A stretch of 64,000 nucleotides of DNA. Origin: Epiperipatus broadwayi (taxonomy: Eukaryota; Onychophora; Udeonychophora; Euonychophora; Peripatidae). The notes under the pieces are model-generated. The model saw only the letters and a list, made by a program, of their open reading frames with translations. It was not told the origin of the DNA and did no database searches. How positions within the stretch are numbered: position 1 is the stretch's first letter; the number at the start of each line of letters is the position of its first letter. Made by a program: the position numbers and the translations under genes. Shown here in pieces: positions 10,381 to 21,158 of this stretch. Location: assembly GCA_028023455.1 (NCBI GenBank), contig JAQFVV010006306.1, positions 735,001-799,000 on the forward strand, given 5' to 3'.

Positions 10381-11550
10381 CATATTGTAACAGTCAGAAA
10401 ACATGTGACTCGTAAACATAGTGCAGAATTCGACCACCACACAGAACAGCAGCACCATCGAGGTAGCGAAGCCACCCGTGTTACTGAGTTCGAACATAGT
10501 TTATCGGTTCCACAATACAATCCACGAAACAACGCATCTGATGCCACATTAGTAAATATTTCCTTAGGCACGGTGGTCAGGGATATGCAAGAGATTCATG
10601 ATTTTATTCTCAAGTTAGCCAATAATCAAACTAATATTAATTAAACATTCATATTTACATAATCGAGGAAATATTATATAGAATGGGTATTGAATAAATG
10701 AAACGTAACTGCAGACGTATAGTTTAAAATTATTTATTCACACATTTTAATAAGAAAATCATTTACTAATAATATTTTATGGATTCAAAGCTTCATTAGT
10801 CGGATTTGCAATACTATTATATTTTAAAGAATACATTTATTTATTTATTTATACATTATTTTATATTGAGGACTTCAGTAGCGGTATTTCCGATACTGTA
10901 ATGTTTACAAAAGGAATACATTTATTTGAAGGCGTAATCTAGCTACCTAAAATTCTCGAGTAAGTATTTCTAATGCATGCCTTGGGGTATTTATACCTTT
11001 GCAATGCAAGAGTCTAAAGTAAGATTTAAGAGTAGTGGCGGACATATATTTATTTAATTAAAATATTTATTTTATGACTAAGGGCAAACATTTATTTGAG
11101 AGTGAATTACGAAAATAATGCAGAGGCGGAGTGATATATAGAATAATAAAATTAAGTAAAGGAACGCGTGGTACGCTTTAGAAAGGCGATATGGAATGGC
11201 AGTATATTGAAACTGCAATGCCGTGAATGAGTTTATAAGACTGTCGGGCTGGTCTCTGCCTCGGCCCGACGAAGTAAGGTGTCACATAAGCATAACCAGG
11301 GACAAGCGGTCCGTGTCGCAATTTGCCGGCTGGCTGCATGACGGGTCAAATCCTACGGGAGCATTTATTATGTCCGCTTGTGTAGGATGACTGGGGTTAA
11401 TTTCAACCCTGAAGAATCCGGAATATTTACGGCGGAATAGATCATCGCGTCTTTAAAACGTAACACCTGTATAAGTATAAACGATTATGATAAGATTTAA
11501 ATAGATTTCTAATTCGGCCCTACATTATCAACATTTACTAAAGAACGTTG
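10381..11550 (+). mobile_element. LTR-retrotransposon-like block with a short open frame
   Basis: GC content and CpG use rise sharply against the flanks. An open frame of 88 codons (10381-10644, no ATG at its start) encodes an unrecognised, His/Asn-rich polar sequence that includes ATLVNISLGTVVRDMQEI. About 880 bp of non-coding sequence follow, with TATA-like boxes (ggtatttatacc) and a strong hairpin, gtcgggctgg/cggcccgac, near 11243-11270. At 11549 the string ttggtgactct resembles the tRNA-complementary primer-binding site that follows a 5' LTR in some Ty3- and BEL-like elements. No second LTR or pol domain was found. A solo or broken LTR is the simplest reading, but the open frame upstream is then unexplained. 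Confidence 0.4.
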
Positions 11551-13341
11551 GTGACTCTCAAAGAAATGTAATTTTCTGGAATTATTCATGATGATTTAAT
11601 AAATACAAAACATATATAAATTGGGAATTATTATAATTAATACGTCAGCCATTTGCAAAGTAGTAGACCCCTGCATTACAATAAATGATGCATTGAATGC
11701 GTGTCGATTTATATGAAAAGTTAAGTTAGTTATGAAAGCAAATATTAATGAAAATTTGACACGCATTCATTGTTCCAAGCGATCATAGATTTAAACTTTG
11801 AAAATTGAGACAATTATGAGCATGCAATAATTAAATAATAACGATAGATAAAATGTAGATTTGAGAAATATGCACCCAAGAAAGATAGAGTGAGGTAAGC
11901 TAGATTATTAGAGAAATTTACACATTAAATTAATTATTCAATTTTAGTTATACAAATGATAGTTTTTACATTTTATAATTTAGATAAGTAATATGAAGAA
12001 GTGCTATAGCATATTATTAGAGTACTCTAGAGTTTGAACACAGACAGGTACCTGTTTTATAAGAAGTTTTCTGATTCCATTAGTTTAGCAGCAAAAAGTT
12101 CACGAGTGGCAATTCTTTCTTGTATTTAGATATTTCATTTACTTTCACAGCAGCAGCAGCTTTCTCATTTATTTCAGGCAGCAGATCTTCATGGTGAATT
12201 TATGACGGGCAATGGAAAGTTCGGCATCCGATAGGCCATCTCCCGATGGAGAATAATCTAGGTGCTTTACTCGGTCATACCTTGGCAGGAACAAATTATT
12301 TTTATATTTTGGAGACTCTCAGTGATCGAGAGCAAAGCTAAAGTTGAAGTGAATGTCTCCAGCAAGTCTAAGATGGCCTCTTTTTTTATCTTGATTTTTC
12401 ACATTTTTGTTAAGGTATTTTTAGGTTCTACTTAATCTGCCCTGAGGATAATCAATGCATTTTGTTGGTTTTAATTAAAGAAAGCTGCCGTTCTATTGTT
12501 TACATTTTACATTTACTAATTACATTTTGGGGAATTTTTCTTTAATTAATCTATTATCTATCACTGACCAATGCTTTTAAATTTCAAAGACAAAAAGGGA
12601 ACATAAGATTATTTTAACTTTTAATTAAATATTACATCAGATTTTTTTAGAATTATTATTAAACGAAATTTAAACAAAGCAATAAATACGAACTTTATAA
12701 TTCAAAATAAATGATTAAAATTATACAAAATTATATAACTAATAGAAATCTAAATTATATTATTTTATCCCTATTTATTGCCTTTAATTTGAGATCGAAA
12801 TGTGTGCGTGTTTATGCTGAATTCTACATATATTTATACATTTTTAATATTGTTACACACACAATTCGATACCAAAAAGTTTAAATTTGGGGGGGATAGA
12901 CCGGTCAGTGAGAGACGACAGAAGAAGGTGAAACTTAAGATTTGAATACGAATCTTACTGTTTCAATATTAGAAATTACAGACTTTTCTGTATATGATTT
13001 TTACCAAAATAATTTCAATTTTTCTATAGTGAAATTTGGATTCAAAACAAATTAAAAAATCAAGCAAGTACAATAGATAAATTTAATAAAAAATTTAACA
13101 AATTAAAAATAATATAAATAATAAAATGTTAATAGATTAATACAAAATTATAAGTTTATTAAGTATATTGTTGTTATAATAATATTTAATTAATATGAGA
13201 ACAAATTAATTTGTTAATTAAATATAATATTTAATTAGTATGAGAACAAATAAATTATATGAATTGATAAAGACTTAGTGCTTTTAACTTATTTATGAGA
13301 TAAAATGTAATATAGATATTTGAAGGTATATATATAATTGG
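11551..13341. other. Non-coding stretch after the LTR-like block
   Basis: A short richer patch lies at about 12140-12300 (cagcagcagcagc; catccgataggccatc) and could be internal sequence of the LTR-like element. A 7-base G run is at 12890. No open frame of note was found. Confidence 0.45.
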
Positions 13342-14376
13342 GCATTTGATTCTATAAACATTTCTTCATGATTAAAACATTGAATCATCAAGGTATAGAT
13401 TCAGAATATTGTCATATTTTACAGAATATTTATAAAAATTCAACAGCAACAATTAGATTACATGATGATACTTGGAAAGTCAACATTGAGTAGGGTGTAA
13501 GACAGGGTGACTCCATATCTCCAAAATTTTTTACAGCAGTGCTGCAAGAAGTATTTTGTGGATTAAAATGGGAAGCTAAAAGGAGTGAAAGTAAATGGAG
13601 ATTATTTAAGTCATTTAGATTTTGCAGTTGATATAGTTGTTTTTGGATATAATGGTTTAGAGCTGAGGAAATGTTGCAGGAGTTATCAGATAAAAGTAGG
13701 ATTAAAGATAAATCTTAAAAAGACTAAAATAATGTTTAATGGATTTTCTCAAAATATGAAAATAAAGATTGATTATGATGAGTTAGAAGAAGTTAATAGC
13801 TACAAATATCTTGGTCAGATTATTAATACAGATGCAAACATAATGTATGAAATTAATCATAAATTAAACTTGGTTGGAGTACTTTTGGTAGAAATAACTG
13901 TATACTAAAAGGAAATATGCCTATGTGTTTGGAAATGGTTTTTAATAAATGTGTTTTACCATTTCTTACTTATGGATTTGAGACTTGGACACTTAATTGA
14001 AGAGCAATACAGAGACTTCTGACCACTCAAAGATATATGGAGAGATGCATGTTGGGAGTAACAAGATAAGATTGAAAATGCAATATATGCATAAGAGAAC
14101 AAGCAGGTATTACTGACTCATTGAAAAAATTAAAAGACTGGAGTTGGGCTGGACATATTGCTAGAAGAGATGATAATAGATGGACAACTGAAATCTTAAA
14201 CTGGATTCCAAGAGATTGTAAAAGACCCAGAAAGAGACCACATGTGAGATGGATGGATGAAATGAGAAAGTGCGCAGGGGTGATGTGGAGAAGAGAAGCT
14301 AAAAATAAGAGGAGATGGATTGAACTTGGAGAGACCTTCATCCTGTAGTGGATTGATAATGGTTGATGATGATGAT
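13342..14376 (+). pseudogene. RTE-like LINE copy IV, 5'-truncated
   Basis: The copy starts at the palm region (gcatttgattctataaac, FDSINIS) and runs to the family 3' tail with GATGATGATGAT. An open stretch at 13585-13908 covers the catalytic region and thumb. The expected FADD motif reads FAVD, so one position of the motif is changed. The C-terminal domain (WSWAGHIARRDDNRWT, RPRKRPHVRWMDEMRK) is open at 14121-14348. A candidate 10-bp duplication, AT(A/G)TAATTGG, lies at 13332-13341 and 14377-14386. Confidence 0.8.
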
Positions 14377-14452
14377 ATGTAATTGGTTATAATGTGTGTA
14401 TTGTTTAGATAATCTATATTTGTATATTCATGTACACTTACTTATTTTAATT

Positions 14453-14486
14453 CTGAAGAAAATTGCTGGTCAGTCAAAACTGTAAG
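14453..14486 (+). ncRNA. Degenerate hammerhead-like motif, family P
   Basis: CTGAAGA, a hairpin region, CAAAAC and TGTAAG are present in hammerhead order, but the core GAAA is mutated. It matches the better copies at 50025 and 61864. One extra A lies between the CUGANGA box and stem II, so activity is doubtful. Confidence 0.3.
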
Positions 14487-14489
14487 ATT

Positions 14490-15135
14490 GGTCAAATAAA
14501 AAAAATAAAATTATATTATAGTAAAAGTAATTAAAGAAAGAAGGATTTACATATGTACATACATACATACTTTCAGGATAAACTTGTCATTACTAACTTT
14601 ATTTTCATAATATTTATTTTGATCCATTTTATGAAATCTTTTATTTTATTATCAATATTTATTGATTGATTGATTTATTTTTACATTGATGAAGTTTTTT
14701 GGATGTCCAAAGATAACTGGGTTTTTTTTACTGTTAAATATGACATCAAAATTATTTTTGCTTATAATTTTTTTTAATTTTATTTTGTTTTAAGCTTTTT
14801 TTATACCAATGCTTTAGTGGGGGGGGGGTTCCACCTATTTTGTTCCACAGTAATTTTTTTTATTATTAGACTTATGATTTTCATAAGACTGCTTACAATA
14901 AATTGCCATGATTACATAAGAAAGTCATTGGCAAAATTATGATTTACATTCTGAACAAGGTAGATTATTTATAGGGAAAGAGAAGTTAAACTAATGTATT
15001 TCATTGCGAGAGAAGTATGAAACATATATAGGAAGAGATTGTAGGACACAAAATTAGATTAGATTAGGAGGCAGGATAATCATGAATATTTAGGAATAAA
15101 TCTCTAGAAATATTTGGTAATTGTAGTCTGGTGTG
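14490..15135. other. AT-rich non-coding stretch with simple repeats
   Basis: An (ACAT)n run is at 14552-14570, (TTGA)n at 14660-14677, and a run of ten G at 14819-14828. No gene is seen. Confidence 0.55.
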
Positions 15136-15143
15136 GTATATGC

Positions 15144-15615
15144 CAGGGGTGTCCAACAAGTCGATCCTGATCCACCAGTCATCTAAAAGCCAATTTTGGT
15201 CGATCGCGAGGCCAATTTGGCAAGAGCTGTCAGGTAATGAGTGAAATAAATTAAGTCAAGATTTTCAAGTTTTTTTGTTATTTTTGTTTTTGTTCTAAAT
15301 TTTTTTTTCAATTCTAGATCGATGAAGTCCACTAAGTCGTATCATTATTGAAAATAATATTTTTAAATCTTGACTTAATATAGCTAATTTTAATTAATAA
15401 ATATTGTTAATAATTACTCATGTTGCTTTAATTCCCCTGGACATGAGTTTTTTGGCCTGTTAAATAATTGTTATTTTTTTACTAGGTAGATAGATAAAAA
15501 TAGTATGTATTTCACACCTCCCTCCACTTCGACTACGCCTATGTCAACAAGTCGATCACAACACATTTTTAAAATAAAAAGTAGATCTTATGAACACAAA
15601 AGTTGGCCACCCCTG
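15144..15615. mobile_element. Non-autonomous hAT-type DNA transposon (472 bp)
   Basis: Terminal inverted repeats CAGGGGTGTCCAAC and CAGGGGTGGCCAAC (read inward) bound the element. An exact 8-bp target duplication, GTATATGC, lies at 15136-15143 and 15616-15623. TIRs of this type and 8-bp duplications are the signature of the hAT superfamily. Subterminal GTCGATC motifs occur near both ends. No transposase frame is present, so mobility would depend on an element elsewhere. The minus-strand open frame at 15556-15825 only overlaps its edge. Confidence 0.95.
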
Positions 15616-15623
15616 GTATATGC

Positions 15624-16205
15624 CAATAAAATTTTCTAGTTGAAGAATTTTTGAAGATCCCCTCTCCTCCAATCCAAAAATCGTCAAAATGAAAATATTA
15701 ATGAAACGTAATTCAATATTGAAAAGTCTGGAAATAAGTGAATACCTTGTCTGTATGGTTTTAATATTCGTATTTTCACTATTTATATTAATAAGCACAG
15801 AATAAATATTTACGGAAGAATTCAATATTGGTTAAATTTTTATTATATTTCATTTAAAATTCAAGTTCAGTGGTATTTTTAATATGGTAAAATGTTAAAT
15901 ATTACTCAGTCATTATTATTTGGCAATGTAGATCTAATGGTAATAATTTATTATGACTTCAAAGATCACATGATTGTTCATTTCAGAGATTTAAAAGTAT
16001 ATAACTTACAAGTTGGATGGGTTGCATTACTCTCAGAAAAGACATTTTTCATAGGGTAATAGATTTTTCTATTGAATCCAGTCTATGGTTATCCAAGATT
16101 GTAATTTGAAAAGTGCAAGATGATTTTTGTTTAATAAAGAGATTAGTGAAAAATTCTTTGAAATAGATTCAATATTATTATATCCCATGCCCAGAAATTC
16201 ATATT
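15624..16205. other. AT-rich non-coding stretch
   Basis: No gene, RNA or repeat is recognised. Confidence 0.5.
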
Positions 16206-16218
16206 AAGAATAGAAATA

Positions 16219-16530
16219 TTAAAACAGGAAAAACTCTCCATACAACAGTGCCACTCAGTGCAAACCAGAGTAATCAATGGATGCCAAAAGGCTTGTGCAT
16301 AAAATCCCTATCTAATGCCTACTCATCCAATATCCCCCGACTAGTTTCTAGCTTGTGACCTTCATCAGTGAAGAGGGATCTGAGATCACTGCACCTAGAC
16401 CATAGGATCTTTTGACATCCATTGATTACTCTGACTTGCACTAAGTGAACTGTATGGAGAGTTTTGCCTGTTTTAATAACAGTTATGAGCAAGCATAAGA
16501 AATGGTGATCATGTGATGTTTAGTGGTTTA
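16219..16530. mobile_element. Foldback family F1, copy 5 (312 bp, 13-bp TSD)
   Basis: An exact 13-bp repeat, AAGAATAGAAATA, lies at 16206-16218 and 16531-16543. The element starts ttaaaacaggaaaaactctc and ends at the fixed tail gatgtttagtggttta. The right arm is shortened by an internal deletion, so only the left-arm motif (minus strand) retains the CTGATGA box. Confidence 0.9.
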
Positions 16531-16543
16531 AAGAATAGAAATA

Positions 16544-17234
16544 CTGTAGATGATCAGTTGTCTCAAGACTCATGATTATTTATAATCAAATTTCATTAAT
16601 AAATGTTTATAGATTAATATTAATGGATTAATTATAATTATTTATAAAGCAAACTAATAAATGTTTTTGTTAAATATATAATGTAAAATTATGTATTTAT
16701 TTTATATAGAAATGTTAAATTTCAATAAAAATTTTTATCTCGGCTATGAAAAATTATGTTTTTGCAAACAATGATACCACATTTAATTAAGTTTTAGGTT
16801 TAATAATTTTTTTTTTTTCTAAATTCATTTGAATTTAAATATTGTTGAATTTGGTTTTTTAAAATTTTTTTATTCTTTGATTAAATTTATGTTAGTTCGA
16901 TCACCATGATTCTGGTACGCAGTACCGAAAGCATGTTCGGCTAAATAGTACTATTATTCAAATATACACAATGGTCAAATATCCAATATAAAAAATTATT
17001 TGTCCACAACATTGTTATAGATATATACTTAATATAATAATCAATCTAAATAAAATTGAAACAAACAACCAATTATATTTACAATTATTTAATTATCAAC
17101 CCGGCTTTCATCTCTTATTGGGACCTTTTCAAGATATAGTTTCATACATCACATGACTTATCAATTACATTTACTCCACCTATTGGACACATTATTCTAC
17201 TTTCAACAATACAATTAACACTACACATATAAAC
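16544..17234. other. AT-rich stretch with a fragment of a foldback repeat
   Basis: Around 16900-16945, caccatgattctggtac followed by cagtaccgaaagc matches the core of the composite inverted repeat at 55009-55440. The rest is AT-rich with no gene. Confidence 0.5.
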
Positions 17235-17242
17235 ATATAAAT

Positions 17243-19240
17243 CATTATTAACCATTATCAATCCACTGCAGGATGAAGGTTTCTCCAAGTTCAATTCATC
17301 TTCTCCGATCTTCAGCTTCTCTTCTCCACATCACTTCTGCACACTTTCTTATTTCATCCATCCATCTCACATGTGGTCTCTTTCTGGGTTTTTTACAATC
17401 TCTTGGAATCCAGTTTAAAATTTCAATTGTCCATCTATTATCATTTCTTCTAGCAATATGTCCAGCCCAACTACACTTCAGTCATTTTTTCAGTGAGGTC
17501 AATAACACCTACTTGTTCTCTTACCCATATATTGCATTTTCAATCTCTTCTTGTTACTCCTAACATGCATCTTTCCATACTTAGTTGAGTAGTTTGAAGT
17601 CTCTGTATTGCTCTTCTATTAAGTGTCCATATCTCAAATCCATAAGTAAGAACTGGTAAAACACATTTATTAAAAACCTTCCTTTTCAAACACATAGACA
17701 AATTTCCTTTTAGTATCAAGTTATTTCTACCAAAAGCACTCCAACCAAGTTTAATTCTATGATTAATTTCATCCATTATGTTTCCATTTGTATTAATAAT
17801 CTGACCAAGATATTTGTAGCTGTTAACTTCTTCCAACTCATTATAATCAATCTTTATTTTCATATTTTGAGAAAATCCATTAAACATTACTTTAATCTTT
17901 TTAACATTTATCTTTAGTCCTACTTTCATCTTATAACTCCTGCAACATTTCCTGCAGCTCTAAAGCATTATTTGCAAAAACAACTACATAGTCTGCAAAA
18001 TCTAAATGACTTAAATAATCTCTATTTATTTTCACTCCTTTAGCTTCCCATTTTATACTTCTTGCAGCACTGCTGTAAAAAGTTTTTGGAGATATGGAAC
18101 CACCCAGTCTTACACCCTTCTCAATGTTGACTTTCCTAGTATCATTATATAATTAATTGTTGCTGTTGCATTTTTATAAATATTCTTTAAAATATGACAA
18201 TATCCTGGATCTATACCTTGATGATCCAATGCTTTAATCACTGAAGAAATGTTTATAGAATCAAATGCCTTTTCATAATCTACAAATCTGAAGCATAATG
18301 GCAACTCATATTCATTTGTCCTTTCTATAACTTCTCTCAATACCTGGATTTGATCTACTGTACTAAAACCACTTTCAAATCTAGCTTGTTCTCTTGATTG
18401 TTGGAAATCCAATGTTCTCTGTAGATGAGTTGTAATTATCTTGGTAAAATTTTTATTTAAAACTGATAAAAGGCTGCTAGGTCTGTAATTTTTAATATCT
18501 TCTTTATCATTTTTTTTAAATATTAATATTTTTTTAATGCATTCTTTTAATCATCTGATACATCTTTATCATTTAGACATTTGGTATATAACTTTCCTAA
18601 AAAAAATTCTATTTCTTCATCTGCTTCTTTTAATATATCAATTATAATTCTATCATTACCTGGAGCTTTTCCTTTCTTCATCAATTTAATTGCATGTCTC
18701 ACTTCTTCATTTAAAATTCTGGGCAATTTGGAAGATGTAATAGATATAGGAGGTACTTGTTCTTTATTACTATATAATTCTTGATAAAAATCTTCTACCA
18801 ATTTCATGATGTCATCTCTCTTTTTAGTAATAATTCCATCTTTTTTTCTTATTGCAGATATAAATTTCCTACCAATACAAAATGTTGTTTTACACTCTTG
18901 AGACTTTTCTTCTTTTCTACAACTTTTTTTGCTAGTTCACAGTTATACTTTCTTATATCATTTTCAACTCTTTTTCTGCACCATTTTACAAAATTTGAGA
19001 TATTCAATCCTTTTTAATGCATCATTTTTGTATATCTTCATATTCCTTCTTTTCTTCGTAAATGTTTTAGTCTCAGTAGAAATTTTATGGGTCAATTGCT
19101 GCTTTTTTCTACCAGCTGTCTTTGTTGCAGTTTTTAAAAGTGTATCTGTTATTTTTATATTAATTTCATTCAAATCTGAATCATGTTCAAAATCTACTAA
19201 TACTTGAAACCGATTTGTAAGTTCTAATTTAAATTCATTA
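17243..19240 (-). pseudogene. RTE-like LINE copy V, reverse transcriptase to 3' end
   Basis: This is the longest and best-preserved RTE-like copy. On the minus strand, from high to low coordinates, it shows the linker (DTLLKTATKTAGRKKQQ), RT start (SSKLPRILNEEVRHAIK, KKGKAPGNDRIIIDILKEA), palm (STVDQIQVLREVIERT, CFRFVDYEKAFDSINIS), thumb (VNSYKYLGQIINTNGNIMDE), C-terminal domain and the 3' end, whose tail is seen on the + strand as aaccattatcaatcc. The RNA-dependent polymerase acts in reverse transcription of the element's own RNA. It is broken by frameshifts between the open pieces 18547-18807, 18110-18412 and 17540-17929. It joins an inverted endonuclease segment at about 19240. Confidence 0.85.
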
Positions 19241-19504
19241 GAATGAAAGATGAAAGTGCTATAGGTAATTTTGATTATGATTGCAGAAAAAGAAAAACTT
19301 TATATTATGAATTCTTTTTTTGAGAAAAATGTTAAAAAAAATATGGACATGGAAGCATCCAACTGAAGGTACAGCAGAATTGGATTATATTTTGACTAAC
19401 AGAAAATACATATTTCAAAATTGTAATGTTCTTAATAAATTTAACAGAGAAAGTGATCATCGATTAATAAGATGTAAGATACATGTTAATGCAAAACTAG
19501 AAAT
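19241..19504 (+). pseudogene. Endonuclease fragment of copy V, inverted 5' segment
   Basis: The + strand encodes the end of the LINE endonuclease: GNFDYDCRKRK, WTWKHPTEGTAELDYILTNR and RESDHRLIRC. The SDHRL box is the conserved catalytic C-terminal motif of EEP nucleases. It lies head to head with the RT of copy V, with its 5' side at the junction, as in copy I. The direct repeat ATATAAAT at 17235-17242 and 19505-19512 is a possible target-site duplication for the whole insertion, but it is short and AT-only. Confidence 0.75.
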
Positions 19505-19519
19505 ATATAAATAAATGAC

Positions 19520-19672
19520 ATAAAATAAAAATACACCATATATTAATAACTTTAGCAATATAAAATCGCCAAAGCCTTAATATCAAAAAATAAAATTACA
19601 AAGAAATATAGTCATATATAATCAAGTCTATATATAACATTCGTAATACAAGCTTGTTAAATTAGGTCATGT
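19520..19672. repeat. Fragment of foldback family F2
   Basis: The sequence caccatatattaataacttt to cttgttaaattaggtcatgtgac matches, partly inverted, the internal and end sequences of the F2 element at 20359-21170. Confidence 0.65.
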
Positions 19673-20467
19673 GACATGGAAGCATCAAAATGAAAGTACA
19701 GCAGAATTGTATTACATTTTGTCTAACAGGAAATATGCATTTTATGATTACACTGCTCTTAATAAATTCAACACAGGATTAATCATCGATTAGTGAGGTG
19801 TAAAATACAGTACAATGCAAACTAGAAAAACAAAAATTATTAAGAAAAACCAATATTCACAGTTGATATTCCTAATATTCAGAAACCTTCCAATGAATTT
19901 AAATTAGAACTTGCAAATCATTTTCAAATATTAGCAGATTTTCAACATGTTTCGAATTGAACGAAATCTATAGGAAAATAACTAATATACTTTTAAAAAC
20001 TGTAACAAAGAAAGTTAATACAAAAAAGGCTGCAATTGACCAATAAATTTTTTACTGAGATGTGACAATTTATGAAGAAAAGAAGGAGTATGAAAACTGT
20101 ATAAAAGTGATGCATTAAGGTTAGAATATCTCGAATTTTGTAAAATGTTGTGAAAAAGAGTTGATAATGATGTAAGAAAGTATAATTGTGAACTAGTAAG
20201 AAAAGAGAGTAAAAATTTCAAGAGTGTAAAACAACATTTTAGTATTGGTAGAAAACTTATAAGCAATAATAAAAAAAAAATGGAACTATTACTAAAAGGA
20301 GAGATAACATCATTAAATGTATAGAAGAATTTTATAAAGGATTATATAGCAGTAAAGAATAAAATTACAAAGTCAGATGTCACATGACCTAATTTAATAA
20401 GCTTATGTTTACAAATGTTATATATAGAGCTCGCAAAACAAACTCTTAACAAGCTATGTAGAGTACC

Positions 20468-20514
20468 ACCAACCTCAGACCAGTTTCTGCTACTGGCATC
20501 CTCAGTGAGGTGGT
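20468..20514 (-). ncRNA. Minimal type I hammerhead ribozyme candidate (F2)
   Basis: Read on the minus strand: ACC, ACCTCA, CTGAGGA, TGC, CAGTA, GCA, GAAAC, TG, GTC, TGAGGT, T, GGT. Stem I is ACCTCA/TGAGGT (6 bp, perfect), extended by ACC/GGT across a bulged T. Stem II is TGC/GCA with a 5-nt loop. Stem III is A-U plus C-G with a 2-nt loop. All core bases of the hammerhead consensus (CUGANGA, GAA, A-U, C17 in GUC) are in place. Very short stems III and II are known from hammerheads in Penelope-like elements and animal retrozymes, which often act as dimers. Activity is inferred, not shown. Confidence 0.7.
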
Positions 20515-21118
20515 AGGATATTCAATCATTAGATTAAAAATACCAGGTCAAGCCCAGCACTTTATCTAATGTATAACTATTAAGTAGAAAATCTGAAATT
20601 TTCAGACATTCCATTTTTTTGTAATTTTATTTTTTGCTATGATGGCTTTGGCAATTTTATATTGCTAAAGCTATTAATATATGATATCTCTGAACTTAGT
20701 TCAGTTCCTTATGGCTATTTAATCTAATGATCTAGCACCTCATTGAGGACACCAATAGCAGAAACCAATGTGAGGTGGGGGGGTATTCTACAAAGCTTAT
20801 TAAGAGTTTGTTTTGCAAGCTCTGTATATAACATTTGTAAACACGAGCTTATTACATTAGGTCATGTGACATCTGACTTGATTTTTTTTGTAATTTTATT
20901 TTTTGTTATGATGGCTTTTGTGATTTTATATTGCTAAAGCTATTAATATATGGTGTAGCGGAACTTAGTTCACTTCCATATGGCTATGTCAGTTAGATAG
21001 CTGGATTGGAAGACATATGGATGTCTGAAAATTTCAGATTTTCTACTTAATAGTTATATAGTAGGCAAAGTGCTGGGCTTGTCCTGGTATTTTTAATCTA
21101 ATGATTGAATTTCCTAGC

Positions 21119-21158
21119 ACCTCACTGTGGATGCCAGTATCAGAAACTAGTCTGAGGT
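21119..21158 (+). ncRNA. Decayed hammerhead-like motif (F2, direct copy)
   Basis: ACCTCA, CTGTGGA, TGCCAGTATCA, GAAAC, TA, GTC, TGAGGT. Stem I and the GUC site are intact, but the core A6 has become T and stem II has one mismatch, so cleavage would be impaired. The partner 382 nt upstream (20737-20776) has lost the GUC. Confidence 0.5.

Noticed and set aside
10329-10571. Minus-strand open frame of 80 codons
   Set aside because: Antisense of the + strand frame in the LTR-like block, with Cys/Phe-rich composition typical of a shadow frame.
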